64,000 bases of DNA. Source: an uncultured Pseudodesulfovibrio sp. GTDB taxonomy: Bacteria; Desulfobacterota; Desulfovibrionia; Desulfovibrionales; Desulfovibrionaceae. Position 1 is the first letter of the stretch, and every line of letters starts with the position of its first letter. A model generated the notes under the pieces. That model was not told the DNA's origin. It saw nothing but the letters and a program-made list of their open reading frames with translations, and made no database searches. The stretch is taken from NCBI RefSeq assembly GCF_963677845.1, contig NZ_OY782498.1:3293518-3357517 (forward strand). Reading direction: 5' to 3'. Shown piece by piece: positions 60,670-64,000 of this stretch. The position numbers and the translations under genes were made by a program.

Positions 60670-63576
60670 ATGAGCCACGGTTTTACCAAAGTCAGGGAAA
60701 TGGAAATTGCGGAAATGGCCACCAAGGCCATTGTCTATCGTCATGACAAGACTGGCGCACGCGTCCTGTCCATGATCAATGACGATGAAAACAAGGTGTT
60801 CGGCATCTCGTTCCGTACCCCCCCCGAAGATTCTACGGGTATCGCCCATATTTTGGAACATTCCGTTTTGTGCGGGTCCGACAAGTTTCCGGTTAAAGAG
60901 CCGTTTGTAGAACTGCTTAAGGGGTCGCTTCAGACTTTTCTTAATGCGCTGACATTCCCGGATAAAACCTGCTATCCCGTAGCCTCAGCCAATGTGCAGG
61001 ATTTTTATAATTTGGTGGATGTTTATTTGGACGCGGTCTTTTATCCCCGTCTCACCGAGAATACCCTCAAGCAGGAAGGGTGGCATTACGAGCTGGATGG
61101 CAAAGATAAGGATATGACCTACAAAGGTGTGGTCTTCAACGAGATGAAGGGCGCGTATTCTTCACCGGATTCTCTGTTGTATGAACACTCCCAGCAATCC
61201 CTGTTCCCGGATATTACCTATGGATTGGATTCTGGCGGTGATCCCGCGATCATCCCGGAGCTGACATTTGAGCAGTTCATGACCTTTCATCGTGATCATT
61301 ACCATCCGTCCAACGGCTATGCCTTTTTCTATGGCGATGACGACCCGGAAAAGCGCCTTGAAATTCTGGATGCAGTCTTTTCGAAGTTCGAACCCATCGA
61401 CGTAACCTCAACTCGCATTCCTTTGCAGGAGCGTTTCTCTGAGGCCAAGGTCGTGCGTAAGGGGTACCCAGCCTCTGATCGGTTGGCCAAGGGCATGTTT
61501 ACGGTCAACTGGCTTTTAGCCGAAACTGCGGATGCAAATCTGAACTTGGCCCTGCATGTGTTGGAGCATATCCTTGTTGGTCTGCCGAGTTCGCCGCTCA
61601 AGAAAGCCCTCATGGATTCCAACCTCGGTGATGACCTCGCGGGTGTCGGTCTTGAGGCCGATATGCGTCAGATGTTCTTCTCCGTGGGGCTTAAGGGCAT
61701 GCACCCGTCCAACGCCATTAAGGTAGAGTCCATCATTTTCCACACCATTAAGGAATTGGTTGATAACGGCATTGACGCCCGTGATATCGAAGCGGCCATC
61801 AACTCCGTCGAGTTTTCCCTGCGCGAGAATAATACCGGTTCATATCCGCGTGGCCTTTCCCTCATGTTCCAAGCTTTGTCGACATGGCTCTATGACGACG
61901 ACGAAGAAGGCGATCCGCTTCGGTTGCTGCCCTTTGAGGAACCGCTCAACAACATCAAGGGATGGGTTGCCAACGGTGACAAGATATTCGAGGAATTGCT
62001 GGCGCGTCTTTTCCTGCACAATTCGCATCGGACCACCGTGTTGCTTGAGCCGGATCACAAGATGGCCCGCAAACAGTCAAAGGTGGAATCTGATCGTTTG
62101 GCCGCAGCCAAGGCCGCAATGACTGATGATCAAATTGCCGCAGTCATGGCGGATGCCGAGGAATTGAATCGATTGCAGGCCGCGCCTGACAGCCCGGAAG
62201 CCCTTGCTTCCATTCCGCGTCTGGCTGTGGCTGATTTGCCGCGTGAAAACCGGATTATCCCCACGGAAATCCGTGAAGTCGCAGGTCGGAAAATGCTCTA
62301 TCACGACCTGCCTACCAACGGCATCGGGTATCTCGATTTTGGGTTTGATCTTTCCTGCGTACCCGAGAATTTGTTGCCATACATGGGCGTTTTTGGTCGG
62401 GCAATGCTGGAGTCTGGCACGACCAAGCGTGATTATGTGGATCTGTCCCAGCGTATAGCCTGCACTTCTGGTGGTATCTGGACGCAGCCATTTTCTTCAC
62501 CGGTCCGTGATTCTCAGGATGCGGCTGCACGACTTTTCATCCGCACCAAGGCCACAGGCGACAAGCTTGCCCCGACCCTTGAAATTCTTACCGAGATTCT
62601 GACTTCGGCCACGCTCGACAACAAAGAGCGCTTTTCCCGGATTGTTTCCGAGGCCCGCGCCCGCGCCGAGCAGCGGTTGGTTCCTTCAGGTCACATGGTG
62701 GTCGCCACGCGCCTTCGTGCCCGGACCCACGTTGGACATGCCATGGAAGAAGCCATGTCCGGCCTGACCAATTTGAACTTTCTGCGTCATCTCGAACAAC
62801 GTATCGAAGAAGATTTCCAATCCGTGGCACAGGATCTTGAGCAACTGCGTACACTCGTTATTGCCCGGAACAACCTGATTATCAACGCCACTATGGATGG
62901 GGCTACCTTCACTCCCATTGAAACCGAAATAGGTTCAGTGGTCGCTTCTCTGCCTGAATCCGAAGCCGCTGTCGTGGCCCGTGTCATCCCGGATCTGCCT
63001 ATTCGTGAAGGTCTCGCTATTCCGGCGCAGGTCAACTATGTGGGCAAAGGATGCAACGTGGCCGAGCACGGTTTCAACTTCACCGGCGCAGCTCAAGTGG
63101 TGAACAAGCTTATTCGTACCGGGTATCTCTGGGAAAAGGTTCGTGTGCAGGGCGGTGCCTACGGCGCATTTTGCCTCATGGATCGTATGGCTGGATCGAT
63201 GTCGTTTGTCTCTTATCGTGATCCCAACGTGGCTGACACTGTGGCCGCGTTCGACGCTGTGGCCGAGTATCTCGACACTTTCGATGTTGCCGGGGATGAG
63301 CTTGAAAAAGCCGTTATCGGCGCTATCGGTGAAATCGATACCTACCAGTTGCCTGACGCCAAGGGCTTTACCGCGCTTGTCCGGCATTTGACTGATCAAG
63401 ACGATGCGTTCTTACAAGCCATTCGTGAAGATGCATTGAACGCGACCGAAGCTGATTTCCGAGCTTTTGCCGAAGCCATGCGCATCAACGCCAAGCATGG
63501 CTCCATCTGCGTGCTCGGTGACAGTTTGGCCATGGAAAATGCTGGGCTGGATTTGGATATTCGACAGGTTTTGTAA
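60670..63576 (+). CDS. M16C family metallopeptidase, PreP-like
   Basis: 968 residues, the insulinase/pitrilysin family, M16C (presequence protease) branch. The inverted zinc motif HILEH gives H60, E63 and H64; the distal glutamate is in VVFNEMKGAYS. Four M16 domains span the length, with the C-terminal R/Y pair region GYLWEKVRVQGGAYGAF. It degrades unstructured peptides in a closed chamber in the cytosol. ATG 60670 starts the homology; the frame back to 60601 adds a non-homologous leader. Confidence 0.93.
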   Translation: MSHGFTKVREMEIAEMATKAIVYRHDKTGARVLSMINDDENKVFGISFRTPPEDSTGIAHILEHSVLCGSDKFPVKEPFVELLKGSLQTFLNALTFPDKTCYPVASANVQDFYNLVDVYLDAVFYPRLTENTLKQEGWHYELDGKDKDMTYKGVVFNEMKGAYSSPDSLLYEHSQQSLFPDITYGLDSGGDPAIIPELTFEQFMTFHRDHYHPSNGYAFFYGDDDPEKRLEILDAVFSKFEPIDVTSTRIPLQERFSEAKVVRKGYPASDRLAKGMFTVNWLLAETADANLNLALHVLEHILVGLPSSPLKKALMDSNLGDDLAGVGLEADMRQMFFSVGLKGMHPSNAIKVESIIFHTIKELVDNGIDARDIEAAINSVEFSLRENNTGSYPRGLSLMFQALSTWLYDDDEEGDPLRLLPFEEPLNNIKGWVANGDKIFEELLARLFLHNSHRTTVLLEPDHKMARKQSKVESDRLAAAKAAMTDDQIAAVMADAEELNRLQAAPDSPEALASIPRLAVADLPRENRIIPTEIREVAGRKMLYHDLPTNGIGYLDFGFDLSCVPENLLPYMGVFGRAMLESGTTKRDYVDLSQRIACTSGGIWTQPFSSPVRDSQDAAARLFIRTKATGDKLAPTLEILTEILTSATLDNKERFSRIVSEARARAEQRLVPSGHMVVATRLRARTHVGHAMEEAMSGLTNLNFLRHLEQRIEEDFQSVAQDLEQLRTLVIARNNLIINATMDGATFTPIETEIGSVVASLPESEAAVVARVIPDLPIREGLAIPAQVNYVGKGCNVAEHGFNFTGAAQVVNKLIRTGYLWEKVRVQGGAYGAFCLMDRMAGSMSFVSYRDPNVADTVAAFDAVAEYLDTFDVAGDELEKAVIGAIGEIDTYQLPDAKGFTALVRHLTDQDDAFLQAIREDALNATEADFRAFAEAMRINAKHGSICVLGDSLAMENAGLDLDIRQVL

Positions 63577-63599
63577 GTAAGCCTACCGGCGGTCGCTTT

Positions 63600-63674
63600 C
63601 AGCGGGACCAGAGAACCCTTTGAAAAGGGTTCTCTGGACTCTCCTAAACTTTTTGTGTCGCTTCGCGAGGGGGG
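63600..63674 (-). repeat. GCGA-box/hairpin intergenic repeat, copy 2
   Basis: Opposite orientation to 26930-27049. A perfect stem CCAGAGAACCCTTT / AAAGGGTTCTCTGG (63608-63637) is followed by TCCTAAACTTTTTGTG and the palindrome TCGC-TTC-GCGA. It also serves as a plausible terminator for the peptidase gene. Confidence 0.75.
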
Positions 63675-63828
63675 ATACCAGTTTGGTGGGAGAATCTGAG
63701 AATTGTATTAAAAGGAGTCGGATGTCCGGCTCTTTTTTTTTGGGTAAGTGAAGGATTAAACATTTTTTAATGGAGTACTTTGGGATGCAACACATCCCAA
63801 TAACAGTTCTTTTCCCCTAATAGCGTGA

Positions 63829-63949
63829 GGCTTGGGAGAGTGGTGCAGATGTGTTTTTTTTCGGGCCAAACCGACTGCAGACGTAGCAGCGCTACGTTGA
63901 GGATCGGTTTACACACGAAAAATGTGCAGATGCGCCGCTATCGCGAGCC
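63829..63949 (+). repeat. 120-bp long-hairpin intergenic repeat, copy 3
   Basis: Same orientation and length as 17-137. Ends GGCTTGGGAGAGTGGTG and CAGATGCGCCGCTATCGC are conserved, while the inner stem is different but still paired (AAACCGA with TCGGTTT, CGTAGC-AGC-GCTACG). The remaining sequence of 63675-64000 shows no gene; a minus-strand open frame 63583-63795 is not credible. Confidence 0.8.
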
Positions 63950-64000
63950 GCGTCTACCCCATTTCTGGTTCTGTTTTCCAAGCGAAAAGTGGTGTTATGG

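Noticed and set aside
63583-63795. Minus-strand open frame of 70 codons after the peptidase gene
   Set aside because: It is made largely of the intergenic repeat and terminator hairpin, with no ribosome site.
1-64000. CRISPR array, rRNA genes or insertion sequence with transposase
   Set aside because: No regularly spaced direct repeats, no rRNA-like sequence and no transposase frame were seen.

Overview
The window looks like chromosome from a Desulfovibrio/Pseudodesulfovibrio-type sulfate reducer (Desulfobacterota). This is inferred from gene content, not from any database search. The pointers are a tungsten-type aldehyde:ferredoxin oxidoreductase with a polyferredoxin, a lone molybdopterin oxidoreductase, a DUF362 ferredoxin, four long chemoreceptors, an M16C peptidase and a short-form Rhs protein. 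Coding density is high, Shine-Dalgarno sites are clear and most transcription units end in strong hairpins.

Layout. 1-17.5 kb: a PAS/PP2C phosphatase overlapping an MltF-like lytic transglycosylase, a UspA protein, an amino-acid-type binding protein, two chemoreceptors (tandem CZB and dCache), glutamine synthetase, a DUF362 protein, a HAD phosphatase, endonuclease IV, and a metal locus (ZupT divergent from two overlapping binding-protein genes, the second ZnuA-like). 17.5-18.5 kb: rlmN. 18.6-27 kb: an accessory island. It holds a tandem gene pair whose first copy is split by an in-frame amber codon, a partial podovirus-like head module (portal, Bbp19-like, scaffold-like; no capsid or terminase in the window), and an Rhs toxin/immunity cassette array. 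A 73-bp near-identical element lies upstream of both the rhs gene and the phage operon. 27-41 kb: a diguanylate cyclase, a glycosyltransferase, a ferredoxin-AOR pair, tRNA-Phe, a molybdopterin oxidoreductase divergent from a MarR-type regulator across a nested palindrome, and two convergent HBM chemoreceptors. 41-51 kb: NhaB, a left-handed beta-helix protein, a secreted DUF4412-like protein, the nucleoside salvage operon cdd-deoC-deoA-deoB, and the NfeD/SPFH pair. 51-64 kb: an arsR-permease-thioredoxin-thioredoxin-ccdA operon, UspA, DUF4390 plus an NtrY-like kinase, a TIGR01777 epimerase, AhpC-type peroxiredoxin and a PreP-like M16C peptidase.

Two dispersed intergenic repeat families are visible. 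One is a ~120-bp long imperfect hairpin, found near both window ends and after glnA. Its arms change between copies while pairing is kept. The other consists of a small GCGA palindrome, a CAAAAAGTT box and, in two copies, a large hairpin; a shortened copy sits directly before deoA.

The most interesting accessory content is the Rhs array. One expressed-looking rhs gene carries a C-terminal domain with an NNCQDYA motif and is followed by a membrane-anchored probable immunity gene. After it come an orphan C-terminal cassette with its own membrane protein and a third Rhs remnant.
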